A DNA stretch of 30,860 bases, from the IMG/VR virus record IMGVR_UViG_3300044991_000503, positions 1-30,860 of that record, one strand, 5' to 3'. A program made the translations under genes and the position numbers. The stretch is from a virus. Below are positions 6,551 through 14,184 of this stretch, one piece after another. The notes under the pieces were generated by a model. It made no database searches. It was not told the DNA's origin and saw only the letters and a program-made list of their open reading frames with translations. Each line of letters starts with the position of its first letter. The stretch's first letter is position 1.

Positions 6551-7213
6551 ATGTCCAATATCACAACTTTTGGCGGCGCTAACTTGCCGTCAGTACAATC
6601 GCTCTCTGGCGCTTTGCGTTCCATCCAAGCTGAAAGTGCCCCCGGTGGCACAGTCATCCTAAAGATGGACAAGACAGGCCATTGGGTTTTTGGTGCAGAC
6701 CAGACCGAAGTCGAAGACGGCAGCCTGTGGGCCGCTAACCCGTTCTCGTTTGTCCACGGCTACATCGCATGGGGCAACGGCGAAGTGTTGGGTGAAAAGC
6801 TGGTTCCGGTGTCAGAGCCGCTGCCAGAGTTAGAGCCAGCACCAGCAGGCGCACAGCGCGGCTGGGAAATGCAAGTTGGCATGATGCTCGTTTGCACCAA
6901 CGGCGAAGACAAGGATATGCAGGCACGCTTCACGGCTACATCAGTCGGTGGCAAGCGCGCCGTGCAGGCGTTGGCTGTTGCCATCGCTGATCAGGTCGAG
7001 AAAGACCAGAACAAGCCGGTGCCATTGCTTGAATTGAAGACCGAGCATTACCAGCACAAGACCTATGGGCGTATCTTTACGCCTATCTTTGATATTACCG
7101 ATTGGGTGTCTATGGACGCCGACTCGGTTGCAGAGGCAGATGATGCAGAGTTGGAAGTCGCTGCTGAAACTGAAACCGCTGATGGTACGCGTCGCCGGCG
7201 TCGCGTAGTATAA
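6551..7213 (+). CDS. Probable single-stranded DNA-binding protein of the replication module
   Basis: A 220-residue soluble protein behind AAAAGGA. The middle is rich in beta-forming and aromatic residues (WAANPFSF near 58, YIAWGNGE near 71, then WEMQVGMM and VGGKRAVQALAVAI). Residues about 150-195 contain KPVPLLEL and YGRIFTPIFDITDWV. The C-terminus is acidic and then ends in RRRRRVV. Position between a RecB-like nuclease and DNA polymerase is where phages of this module type carry an ssDNA-binding protein (DUF2815-like), but I could not match DUF2815 signature residues, so this is mainly a context call. An alternative is a recombination annealing protein partnering the nuclease. Confidence 0.5.
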   Translation: MSNITTFGGANLPSVQSLSGALRSIQAESAPGGTVILKMDKTGHWVFGADQTEVEDGSLWAANPFSFVHGYIAWGNGEVLGEKLVPVSEPLPELEPAPAGAQRGWEMQVGMMLVCTNGEDKDMQARFTATSVGGKRAVQALAVAIADQVEKDQNKPVPLLELKTEHYQHKTYGRIFTPIFDITDWVSMDADSVAEADDAELEVAAETETADGTRRRRRVV

Positions 7214-7225
7214 CAGGGTGCGAAA

Positions 7226-7249
7226 GCCGGGGTGATCCACCACCCCGGC
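7226..7249 (+). other. Intercistronic hairpin before DNA polymerase
   Basis: A perfect 9-bp inverted repeat, GCCGGGGTG / CACCCCGGC, with a six-base loop. No T-run follows, so it is unlikely to be a full terminator. It could stabilise or process the mRNA, or lower expression of the polymerase relative to the abundant ssDNA-binding protein upstream. Confidence 0.5.
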
Positions 7250-7273
7250 GAGTAGCGGAAGAGTGAGAACTTC

Positions 7274-9229
7274 ATGACTAAACTTTGGTGCGATTTCGAA
7301 ACGCGCAGCCGGTGCGACCTACGCAGCCGCGGCGTGTACAATTACGCGCAGGACGCCAGCACCGACGTGCTGTGTATGTCATACGCATTTGATGACGAAG
7401 ACGTGCGGACGTGGCTACCCGGTGAGCCTTTCCCGCAAGCCGTGCATGATCACACAGGGCTGGTGTACGCGCACAACGCAGCGTTTGAGCGCCTGATATT
7501 CTGGTATGTCCTTCAGGTTGAGTTTAAGCTGGAGCAGTTCTACTGCACCGCAGCCCAAGCCCGCGCCAACTGTGCGCCGGGTAGCCTTGAGGATGTGGGC
7601 CGGTTCGCTGGCGCGACCATGAAGAAAGACCACCGCGGCGGACAACTGATCCGCGCGCTGTCCATCCCGCAAGCAGACGGCGAGTTTCGCCAAGACGCAA
7701 AGCTGATGCAAGAGATGGTTGACTATTGCGAACAGGATGTGCGGGCCATGCGTGCCATCACGCTGGCGCAGCGCCCGCTGTCCGCCGAAGAGTTAGCAGA
7801 CTATCACGTCAACGAGCGCATCAACGACCGCGGCGTGCTGCTCGACAGGCCGCTGGCGTTGGCAGCGGTGCGCTACGCTGAAGCTGAATTGACAGAGATA
7901 CAAGACATCGTCGCAGAGGTGACGCACGGCGAGATTAAGTCTGTCCGCAGCCCCAAGATGAAGGATTGGGTGTTAGCTAGGGTAGGGCCACAGGCTGTAG
8001 CCGTGGCAACCGTGATGAAGGATGGCGTCGAAAAGCTGTCCATTGACAAGAACGTGCGCGCCAACTTACTTGTGCTGGCAGAGGAGAACCCAGATGAAGT
8101 ACCGGCGGAAGTTGCAGAAGTCATCCAGTGCGCGGACGATCTGTGGGCATCGTCCGTTGCGAAATTCCAACGTGCAGCGGCGCTTGCTGATGCGGAGGAT
8201 TTTCGCGTTAGAGGAGCGTTCGTATTTTCTGGAGGCAGTGCTACTGGGCGCGCTTCATCGTTTGGGCTTCAGGTCCATAACTTCCCAAGAAAGTGCGCCG
8301 CAGACCCTGCATTAGTCAGGCAGGCTATGGTGCGCGGTCACAGGATCGTTCCCGATCATGGCCGGCGCGTAACAGACGTGCTGAAAGGTATGCTGCGCCC
8401 GTCGCTAATGGCTGACAAAGGCAAGCGGCTTGTTGTTGCCGATTGGGCTGCGATTGAGGCGCGGGTGACGCCGTGGGCGTCCAACAGTACCTTCGGCGCG
8501 AACAAGCTGGACATCTTTGCCAAGGGTGAGGATGTCTACAAGCACAACGCTATGGCGACCTTCCATGTCGGCTATGATGACGTTGACAAAGACCAACGCC
8601 AGATTGGTAAGGTGCAAGAGTTAGCCTGTGGCTTTGCCGGCGGTGTCGGTGCGTTCGCCAGCATGGGCCGCATCTACGGCTTGATGATGTCAGAGAGCGA
8701 CGCAAAGCGCATGGTTGACGCATGGCGCAGGGCTAACAAGTGGGCCGTGCCGTACTGGTCTGGCCTTGAAGACACCTATATGCGCGCCATGCGGAACAAG
8801 AACCGCGAGTTCACTGTTGGCCGCATCACATATTTATTTGACGGACTGCATCTTTGGTATGCTCTTCCGTCTGGACGTGTGTTATGTTATCCTTTCGCCC
8901 GTTTCGACGAGGAAGGCAGTCTGACCTACGCGAAGGCTTCTTGGAAGCCCGCCGCTGATGCGAAAGAGTGGCCGAGGGCGCGGCTATGGCGCGGTTTGGC
9001 GTGTGAAAACATCACGCAGGCTGTCGCTAACGACTTGCTGCGCTACGCCTTGCGTCGGCTGGACGATGTAGTCTTGCACATCCACGATGAAATCGTCTTG
9101 GAAGTGCCAGAAGCAGATGCAGAGGCCGCCGCAGCGCGGCTGGTGCAGGTTATGTGTGAGCCGCCACCTTGGGCAGCAGGGCTACCCCTGAACGCTGAAG
9201 TGGCAATTATGGAACGTTATGGCAAATAA
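7274..9229 (+). CDS. DNA polymerase, family A, with 3'-5' exonuclease
   Basis: A 651-residue replicative polymerase. The N-terminal proofreading domain shows DFET (Asp7, Glu9), VYAHNAAFE near 69 and YCEQDVRA near 152. The polymerase domain has motif A VVADWAAIEARV with Asp390, the O-helix R442-x3-K446-x3-L450-x3-F454, and motif C HIHDEIV with His604-Asp605-Glu606. All catalytic residues are present. The residue equivalent to E. coli Pol I Phe762 is Leu450, and the Tyr766 equivalent is Phe454. The start is preceded by GGAAGAGTGAGAAC, resembling the leaders of three leftward genes. The next start (9240) lies 11 bases past its stop. Together with the primase-helicase it forms the core replisome. 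Confidence 0.95.
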   Translation: MTKLWCDFETRSRCDLRSRGVYNYAQDASTDVLCMSYAFDDEDVRTWLPGEPFPQAVHDHTGLVYAHNAAFERLIFWYVLQVEFKLEQFYCTAAQARANCAPGSLEDVGRFAGATMKKDHRGGQLIRALSIPQADGEFRQDAKLMQEMVDYCEQDVRAMRAITLAQRPLSAEELADYHVNERINDRGVLLDRPLALAAVRYAEAELTEIQDIVAEVTHGEIKSVRSPKMKDWVLARVGPQAVAVATVMKDGVEKLSIDKNVRANLLVLAEENPDEVPAEVAEVIQCADDLWASSVAKFQRAAALADAEDFRVRGAFVFSGGSATGRASSFGLQVHNFPRKCAADPALVRQAMVRGHRIVPDHGRRVTDVLKGMLRPSLMADKGKRLVVADWAAIEARVTPWASNSTFGANKLDIFAKGEDVYKHNAMATFHVGYDDVDKDQRQIGKVQELACGFAGGVGAFASMGRIYGLMMSESDAKRMVDAWRRANKWAVPYWSGLEDTYMRAMRNKNREFTVGRITYLFDGLHLWYALPSGRVLCYPFARFDEEGSLTYAKASWKPAADAKEWPRARLWRGLACENITQAVANDLLRYALRRLDDVVLHIHDEIVLEVPEADAEAAAARLVQVMCEPPPWAAGLPLNAEVAIMERYGK

Positions 9230-9239
9230 GGAGCAAGCG

Positions 9240-11588
9240 ATGAGTGAGGATCGCACGAAATTCATAGACTATATAGTTGGATTAGCTGCCGCTACGGTAG
9301 GCGAGACAGCCTTATTGTTGCGTCAGAAGCCGCGCTACGACAGCGAAGGCAATATGATGTACCACGCAGATGGCACGCCTAACGCTACGTTTCCGTCGTT
9401 CATGCCAGACAAGGCGCGCGTCAAAGAAGGCGAGTCTTGGTATGTTAACACTGGCGCATACATCGTCAGCCGCTTTGAAGACGGTAAGCCGTCAGCCAGA
9501 ACGACTAACGTAGAGTTTGTCTTGTTCATGATGCTGGATGACATCGGCACAAAGTCAAAAACGCCGCTAATAGAGCCGACATGGATAATGGAAACCAGCG
9601 AAGGTTCGTTCCAGTGGGGCTATGCTTTTTATGAGCAGCCCGACAAGGGCGACTTCTGCGCTGCTATCAAGGCCATTGCAGCCGCCGGCTACACTGATCC
9701 GGGCGCAACCAACGCTGTGCGTAACTGCCGCGTTCCGGGCAGCATAAACATGAAGCTAGGGCGGGGCAACTTCCCTGCGCGGCTGGTCGAGTTCCACCCT
9801 GAACGCAAATACACGATAGAGCAAATCTGCGAAGCGTTGGGCGTCACGCCAGAAGAAGGCGACACAGCAGAATTTAAGGCCGTCAAGATACGCGACACTG
9901 GACAGGACAACGTCCTGACATGGTTGAGCGAACAGAACCTAGTCCTTAGCACTATCAACAACGACGGCTGGTGCGGCATTGTCTGCCCTAACCACGGGGA
10001 ACACAGCGACGGCATGATCGAAGCGCGCTACAAGCCGCTGGATCGTTCGTTCTGCTGCTACCACGGCCATTGCCAAGACTTAGACAGCCGCACGTTCCTT
10101 GATTGGGTAGCGACTAACGGCGGGCCAAAGGCAACGCCGGGCTTGCGTGACGAACTAATCGCTGAACGCATGGCGTCCATACTGGACAAGATTTCGCCTA
10201 CGGAAGCATTTCCTGACGAAGCCGCAGCGCGTGTGCGTGAGGTCGAAAAGAAAGAAGCAGGACGGCTGGAACAAAGCGAGTGGTTTGAGCGTTTCGCTTA
10301 TATACAGTCTGATGACTGCTATTTCGACATGGTCACACGCCAAGAGATAGCGCGTAACGTCTTCAACGCCCTGTTCCGTCACGTTGACTGTCGCTCCATC
10401 CATAAGAAAGCCCAGCGTGTGCAGGCGTCCGTCTATTATGATGAGCGCCGGCAGGATCGCGGCGCGCCAGCGTTGGCAGCGGTGACGTTTGCCGCTGGCG
10501 ATGATGTGTTAGTGACGCGCGACGGGTTGGTCTACGGCAACAGGTGGGTCAACGCCCGCCCTGACGTATCAACCAGCGACAAGATTGCAGATTACGATGT
10601 CGAGCCGTGGCTAAATCATTGCCGCAACCTGATAGTTGACGATAAAGAGTTAGACCACATCCTCAACGCCATAGCGTTCAAGATACAGAACCCAACTGTC
10701 AAGATTAACCATGCCATCTTGATTGGCGGCGATGAAGGCGCGGGCAAGGACACTATATTCCAGCCGTTCCTGTGGGCGCTTGGCGGCAAGCACTGGCGCA
10801 ACAGGTCAGTCATTGAAGCTGGCGGGTTGGACAGTCAGTGGGGCTATGCGTTGGAAGCTGAAGTGGTCATCCTGAACGAGTTAAAGGAGCCAGAGGCAAG
10901 AGAACGCCGCGCTATGGCTAACAAGCTAAAGCCGCTAATCGCTGCGCCGCCTGAAACACTGTCGGTCAATCGTAAGGGTATGCACCCTTATGACTTGGTC
11001 AACCGCCTCATGGTGCTTGCCTACACGAACGACTCGCTGCCTATCACACTGCCTACGCAGGATCGTCGGTGGTTCTGCGTCTGGACGCACGCGCCCCGCA
11101 TGACAACGCCAGCAGCGGACGCGCTGTGGGGCTGGTATAAGACAGGCGGCTATGAAAAGTGCGCCGCTTGGCTGCACCAGCGCGACGTTTCGTCGTTCAA
11201 CCCTTCTGCGCCGCCGCCAGTGACCGAATGGAAGCTAAACATGGTCGAGCATGGTATGAGCGCATCGGAAAGCTATCTGGTCGAGTTGATGCACCAACGG
11301 GTCGGCGTGTTTGCTGACGGTGTCATCGGTGGGCCGTTCCATCGCGTCTATGACTTGCTTGGGCCTTTGTTGCCTGTTGGCTTAAAGGTTCCGCCGGCGG
11401 CACTGCTTCATGCGTTCAAGGAAGCTGGCTGGATCGACATGGGCCGGATCGGGTCAAAGGAATATAGCAGTAAAAAGCACGTCTTTGCCGCGCCTGACGC
11501 GCTCCAGAAGCATAGCAAGTCAGAGTTGCGCCGCATGGTAGAGAATACATCAAACAATAGTGCCATGCCAAAGATAGGCAAGAATTGA
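9240..11588 (+). CDS. Primase-helicase: AEP-like primase fused to D5-type SF3 helicase
   Basis: A 782-residue protein from ATG 9240 behind AAGGAG; an ATG at 9219 would overlap the polymerase. Residues about 90-180 fit a RepB/archaeo-eukaryotic primase core: LMMLDD-type acidic pair at Asp100-Asp101, IMETSEGSFQWGYAF, and RNCRVPGSINMK with Arg161, Arg164 and Asn170. Residues 245-278 form a Cys/His-rich segment (Cys245, Cys249, His252, Cys272, Cys273, His275, His277, Cys278) that could bind zinc. The C-terminal helicase has a Walker A GDEGAGKDT (497-505) and a Walker B ILNE ending at Glu547, as in DUF5906/VirE-like D5 helicases. It would unwind and prime the phage DNA. It is the last gene of the rightward replication operon and is followed by a terminator. 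Confidence 0.9.
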   Translation: MSEDRTKFIDYIVGLAAATVGETALLLRQKPRYDSEGNMMYHADGTPNATFPSFMPDKARVKEGESWYVNTGAYIVSRFEDGKPSARTTNVEFVLFMMLDDIGTKSKTPLIEPTWIMETSEGSFQWGYAFYEQPDKGDFCAAIKAIAAAGYTDPGATNAVRNCRVPGSINMKLGRGNFPARLVEFHPERKYTIEQICEALGVTPEEGDTAEFKAVKIRDTGQDNVLTWLSEQNLVLSTINNDGWCGIVCPNHGEHSDGMIEARYKPLDRSFCCYHGHCQDLDSRTFLDWVATNGGPKATPGLRDELIAERMASILDKISPTEAFPDEAAARVREVEKKEAGRLEQSEWFERFAYIQSDDCYFDMVTRQEIARNVFNALFRHVDCRSIHKKAQRVQASVYYDERRQDRGAPALAAVTFAAGDDVLVTRDGLVYGNRWVNARPDVSTSDKIADYDVEPWLNHCRNLIVDDKELDHILNAIAFKIQNPTVKINHAILIGGDEGAGKDTIFQPFLWALGGKHWRNRSVIEAGGLDSQWGYALEAEVVILNELKEPEARERRAMANKLKPLIAAPPETLSVNRKGMHPYDLVNRLMVLAYTNDSLPITLPTQDRRWFCVWTHAPRMTTPAADALWGWYKTGGYEKCAAWLHQRDVSSFNPSAPPPVTEWKLNMVEHGMSASESYLVELMHQRVGVFADGVIGGPFHRVYDLLGPLLPVGLKVPPAALLHAFKEAGWIDMGRIGSKEYSSKKHVFAAPDALQKHSKSELRRMVENTSNNSAMPKIGKN

Positions 11589-11614
11589 CAACCGATTGGT
11601 TGCAATGATATATG
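11585..11614 (+). promoter_or_regulatory. Possible promoter at the end of the primase-helicase gene
   Basis: A perfect TTGACA (11585-11590) overlaps the stop codon of the primase-helicase gene. It is followed after 18 bp by TATATG (11609-11614). Predicted initiation near 11621 would yield a short RNA ending at the terminator near 11706. The -10 matches only four of six consensus positions, so it may be chance. Confidence 0.3.
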
Positions 11615-11620
11615 GGGATA

Positions 11621-11706
11621 GTTGGTAATGCTCTACTAACCCCTTGGTGTCGCTTTGCTGACCCTTTTAAGCCCCCTGCGTCCTCACTCCGCAGGGGGCT
11701 TTTCTT
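11621..11706 (+). ncRNA. Candidate small RNA of about 86 nt with two hairpins
   Basis: The segment begins where the TTGACA/TATATG promoter would start transcription and ends at a strong intrinsic terminator. Its first 20 nt can fold as GUUGGUA, loop AUGCUC, UACUAAC (7 bp with one G-U), followed by about 28 nt of pyrimidine-rich linker and then the GC-rich terminator stem. No ORF is present. It could instead be only the 3' untranslated region of the replication mRNA. Confidence 0.3.
11669..11706 (+). terminator. Strong rho-independent terminator after the replication operon
   Basis: A 12-bp perfect stem, AAGCCCCCTGCG / CGCAGGGGGCTT, with a nine-base loop is followed by a T-rich run (TTCTTT). 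It ends rightward transcription from the replication operon just before the convergent leftward gene array. The other strand has no T-run after the stem, so it should work mainly rightward. Confidence 0.9.
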
Positions 11707-11712
11707 TGTCTG

Positions 11713-12180
11713 CTATTGCATTACGGCGCTGTAGTCGAAGTTCTCGACGCAATCTTTGATTGTCACCATTTCATCGCTGAACCCCTCGACTTCGGCGTTG
11801 TAGGTGTAGACCTTCTTTGGGACTTGCAGTTGGTTGTTCGCAAACTCGACACCCTTTTGGGTCACGCGCCAGTAGCCGGAATGCTTTTTGGTCGGATCGT
11901 CTTCGTTATACATACGTTCGACAAGCCCCCACCAGCGCAGCGTCGGTAACTGGTTAGACCGCACCAACCAGCGCGGCCCTGTCTTCGGAACGTCAACCCA
12001 TGTGCCGCCCGCGCTGTTGTGCGCCAGCCAAACCACAGACCTAGCCATAGTTTCGTTGAGTGTGCGGGCGTAAATCTTGCCCCACCTGTCGCAGCATGGG
12101 CAGCGCCCGCCATCGCCGTCGATAACTTTCCGCCATGCGGAACGCAGTTTGTCTATAAATGTGTGTTCTTCGTCGGTCAT
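11713..12180 (-). CDS. Hypothetical protein with CPCC knuckle and winged-helix-like segment
   Basis: A 155-residue soluble protein and the last gene of the leftward micro-gene array. Residues about 27-30 are CPCC within GGRCPCCDRWGKIY, a possible zinc knuckle half-site. Residues about 78-110 (LPTLRWWGLVE ... SGYWRVTQKGVEF) look like a winged-helix recognition helix and wing, as in small phage regulators and archaeal-type wHTH proteins. The C-terminus is acidic. It overlaps the upstream gene by ATGA. A DNA-binding or host-takeover role is plausible, but no named family was recognised. It converges on the strong terminator of the replication operon, seven bases beyond its stop. Confidence 0.6.
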   Translation of the reverse strand: MTDEEHTFIDKLRSAWRKVIDGDGGRCPCCDRWGKIYARTLNETMARSVVWLAHNSAGGTWVDVPKTGPRWLVRSNQLPTLRWWGLVERMYNEDDPTKKHSGYWRVTQKGVEFANNQLQVPKKVYTYNAEVEGFSDEMVTIKDCVENFDYSAVMQ

Positions 12181-12362
12181 GTCTCATCCTTTAATGCTGC
12201 TTCGGCGTCTTCGATCAGTTCTATCGGGGGCCAGCGCAGATAGCAGACATGGTCTGCGGTTATCACGCCAAGGGATTCTAGATATTCCATTAGCCGATAG
12301 GCTAAAGTAGCTTCGGCCCGTTCGGTGTATCGGTCGGGCAGCGCGTCATCATCATCTATCAT
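12177..12362 (-). CDS. Small acidic hypothetical protein
   Basis: A 61-residue acidic product. I chose the ATG at 12362, which overlaps the preceding stop as ATGA; a TTG at 12374 would start further upstream. The sequence begins MIDDDD, continues as two probable helices (TLAYRLMEYLESLGV and ELIEDAEAAL), and has no membrane segment. Negative charge and small size are common among early phage proteins that bind host enzymes or mimic DNA, but there is no specific evidence for either. It is coupled by ATGA to the genes on both sides. Confidence 0.5.
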   Translation of the reverse strand: MIDDDDALPDRYTERAEATLAYRLMEYLESLGVITADHVCYLRWPPIELIEDAEAALKDET

Positions 12363-12544
12363 TCTGGTGTCCAATCTTTAGGGTAGGGGACAGACTTATA
12401 ACTGGTTCTGTAAAGTCTGCCGTTTTCGTCGTAATGCTCGGTCACTGTCGAGCCGTCATCGTTCAGGACAACGGCAAGATCGCCAAGCAGATGCAATGGT
12501 CGCCCTGTCTTGGGGTCCATTCGGTATTTTATTTCTTTGGTCAT
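12359..12544 (-). CDS. Small hypothetical protein, beta-rich
   Basis: A 61-residue protein beginning MTKEIKYRMDPKTGRP. The middle resembles a short beta-meander with YDENGRLYRTSY, a pattern like the RHS/YD-type beta hairpin. It ends in a Trp-Thr-Pro-Glu tail. No domain could be assigned. It overlaps the next upstream and downstream genes by ATGA, placing it firmly in the co-translated chain. Confidence 0.5.
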   Translation of the reverse strand: MTKEIKYRMDPKTGRPLHLLGDLAVVLNDDGSTVTEHYDENGRLYRTSYKSVPYPKDWTPE

Positions 12545-12720
12545 TTCTTTTCCTCAATCCAAAAGTGATGCACCATGTAATGCGTAGCGGTTTCGTCTGT
12601 CACCCTATCGCCTATCCCGCCGCTTGCGGTGGTCAGGTGATTGGTGAAGGTGTTGGGGTCTTTAGCTGAACGCACTGCTGGGATGCGTGTCAGTTTCATA
12701 TAGCCATTTTGGTCGGTCAT
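12541..12720 (-). CDS. 59-residue hypothetical protein
   Basis: An ORF from ATG 12720 to the TGA at 12541. A GGTGA motif lies eight bases before the ATG, overlapping the upstream stop. The product starts MTDQNGYMKLTRIP and ends in a His/Trp-containing, Lys-terminated tail (HHFWIEEKK). It has no membrane segment and no recognisable motif. Evidence that it is real is its fit in the array: it fills the space between genes and overlaps the next by ATGA. It is short enough to have been missed by a simple length cutoff. Confidence 0.5.
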   Translation of the reverse strand: MTDQNGYMKLTRIPAVRSAKDPNTFTNHLTTASGGIGDRVTDETATHYMVHHFWIEEKK

Positions 12721-12723
12721 ATG

Positions 12724-12909
12724 TCACCCTAACCTAGTGATGAAGGTGACGCCGTTGATCGTGCGGCACATGAAGCACTTGCCGTTACGGATGCCGTATT
12801 GCGACACGTTGCGGCTGGTGCGCTTGGCTGCGCCCTTGTCGGTGGCTGGCATAGTGCCAACATCGCCAACGGCTAGCGTCCCCATTGGGTAAAACATTGG
12901 TCGGCTCAT
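12724..12909 (-). CDS. Small basic hypothetical protein, possible nucleic-acid binder
   Basis: A 61-residue product from ATG 12909, overlapping the upstream stop as ATGA (a TTG at 12915 is less likely). The segment AAKRTSRNVSQYGIRNGKCFMCR is basic and contains a C-x2-C pair with aromatic neighbours; it is followed by a short hydrophobic beta strand (GVTFITRL). This could be a small DNA- or RNA-binding fold or a half zinc site, but there is no firm assignment. The gene is part of the co-translated leftward chain. Confidence 0.5.
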   Translation of the reverse strand: MSRPMFYPMGTLAVGDVGTMPATDKGAAKRTSRNVSQYGIRNGKCFMCRTINGVTFITRLG

Positions 12910-13439
12910 TCGCAATTCCAGACTTGTGTTGATGTTGCAATGTCAGTCGGCCAGCCGGTGTCTTCAGTAAAGCTGCGTTCCTCAAATAAGACCATGTTGG
13001 TCGGTCGGATTAGCAGACGGTCGCCTGTCGTTCGCATAAACATAAATTCCTTTGATTGTTCTGGTGCTGCGCTGAACCCGTCACCATGTGGGCAAGCCGT
13101 GAACAGACACGTTGCGCGGTTTTCTGTGCCGTCATAGCGGGCCGTTAAGTCTGCTAGGTAATCGTATTTAATAACGTCAAACTGCGTCCCGTAGCAGTCC
13201 CACACTTGCGCCTGTTGTAGTGTCCAGACGGGATCAGGGCTGCTGCTGAAGGCTAACGCATGAGGTGGTAGGTTGCGGTAGACTGCGCCGCACTCTAGCA
13301 TCACATGGCAACCCCAAGCGCGGTTGGGTGTCGAGCGTATGGCGAACCAAACGGCTGGTTCGTATCGCGGCTTGCCCTTGCGGACAAATGCGCTGTCAAC
13401 GTGAACGTAAAGGTGGTGCGGTAGGTTACGGCTGCTCAT
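12906..13439 (-). CDS. Conserved-type phage protein of unknown function (177 aa)
   Basis: The largest gene in the leftward array. The protein is soluble and rich in aromatic and beta-forming residues. It has the segments LPHHLYVHVDSAFVRKGKP near the N-terminus and AWGCHVMLECGAVYRNLPPHA near 41-61, followed by several cysteines and histidines. I recall similar stretches in uncharacterised proteins of other environmental phages, but no function is known to me. The fold looks like a compact mixed alpha/beta domain. It overlaps both neighbours by ATGA. Confidence 0.6.
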   Translation of the reverse strand: MSSRNLPHHLYVHVDSAFVRKGKPRYEPAVWFAIRSTPNRAWGCHVMLECGAVYRNLPPHALAFSSSPDPVWTLQQAQVWDCYGTQFDVIKYDYLADLTARYDGTENRATCLFTACPHGDGFSAAPEQSKEFMFMRTTGDRLLIRPTNMVLFEERSFTEDTGWPTDIATSTQVWNCE

Positions 13440-13645
13440 GCCAACAACCCCCGCGCAATACAGGCTTGGCGCAGATGCTCAGGCCGCACGCCCCACAGCT
13501 TATGTGTGTTGCCGTAATCCTGACAGACAAGCGACAGATAATTTTCCTGCTGGCGCAGCTTTGCCTTGATGCGGTCATGCTCTTTTATAGCTTTTGCCGC
13601 TGTGCGTAGCACGCGCATTTGGTCTTTGGTGTCGAGATTGCTCAT
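13436..13645 (-). CDS. Small helical hypothetical protein
   Basis: A 69-residue, charged, mostly helical protein with a probable coiled coil over residues 5-38 (Lys/Ala/Arg/Glu heptads, ending in KLRQQENYLSL). The C-terminal half contains WGVRPEHLRQACIARGLL, which could be a short helix-turn-helix-like pair. It starts one base after the upstream gene's stop and overlaps the downstream gene by ATGA. Role unknown; a DNA-binding or adaptor protein is one possibility. Confidence 0.5.
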   Translation of the reverse strand: MSNLDTKDQMRVLRTAAKAIKEHDRIKAKLRQQENYLSLVCQDYGNTHKLWGVRPEHLRQACIARGLLA

Positions 13646-13646
13646 A

Positions 13647-13982
13647 TTATAGTTCCACTGTTATGTCGGGCTTCGCCCGTTTGTCGTTTAGTCGTTCCAT
13701 CCAAAAGGTCTGGTCATCACCAAAGGCGCGCGCTGCGTGATATTTAAACAGCGCAACGGCTAGTGGGTCGTAACCCTTCCACTTGTGCGTCACGATCAGG
13801 GGCGATGGCATCATGGCTTCTAGGCTGGTGCGTGTCGGGCGCTCTTTGGCTTTTGCCACAGCGTCTAGATCGCGCAACGTTAGGTTGATGTTAAATTCGC
13901 GGTTTATGTGCTGCATTACGGCTGTTCTGTCGGTGATATAGCCGCACAGGTGCTGGACGCGCTTTTTTACTGCATGGTCCAT
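13647..13982 (-). CDS. Hypothetical protein with helix-turn-helix-like N-terminus
   Basis: A 111-residue basic protein. Residues about 14-48 (YITDRTAVMQHINREF ... LTLRDLDAVAKAKER) have the spacing of a small helix-turn-helix: an arm, a helix, a turn with NINLTL and a second helix with Arg/Lys at the exposed face. The C-terminal half (ALFKYHAARAFGDDQTFW) is helical and aromatic. This may be a regulator of the leftward operon, but that is inference. It starts in a one-base TAATG overlap with the preceding gene. Confidence 0.55.
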   Translation of the reverse strand: MDHAVKKRVQHLCGYITDRTAVMQHINREFNINLTLRDLDAVAKAKERPTRTSLEAMMPSPLIVTHKWKGYDPLAVALFKYHAARAFGDDQTFWMERLNDKRAKPDITVEL

Positions 13983-14182
13983 TAGCTTTGGTCGCGCTTG
14001 ACGTACTTGCCCGACTTAGGATCGCGCATTACGGCATGGCGTTTCCAGTGCAGCAATTCTTTCGTGTCGCGCACCCATGCGTTGCGAAACCAACTGTATT
14101 GCCGGTGCGTGTCCCACAGGATAGCTAGCGTTGCGGCTTGTGCTGCTAACAGCACTGCGATTGTCATGTATTCAGGTGTCAT
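13982..14182 (-). CDS. Small membrane-anchored protein
   Basis: A 66-residue product with one hydrophobic N-terminal segment (about residues 5-23) followed by an aromatic and basic tail (HRQYSWFRNAW ... HWKRHAVMRD). This suggests an inner-membrane anchor with the tail in the cytoplasm, interacting with the membrane surface or nucleic acid. The start has an ideal GGAGG seven bases upstream, located inside the preceding tiny ORF. Membrane peptides in early regions often act in superinfection exclusion, but there is no direct evidence here. Confidence 0.55.
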   Translation of the reverse strand: MTPEYMTIAVLLAAQAATLAILWDTHRQYSWFRNAWVRDTKELLHWKRHAVMRDPKSGKYVKRDQS

Positions 14183-14184
14183 AA

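Noticed and set aside
11611-11670. tRNA remnant: AGTTGGTAATGCTC resembles a tRNA D-arm
   Set aside because: There is no T-arm GGTTCGA motif, no matching acceptor stem and no CCA. The similarity is limited to the D-arm segment.
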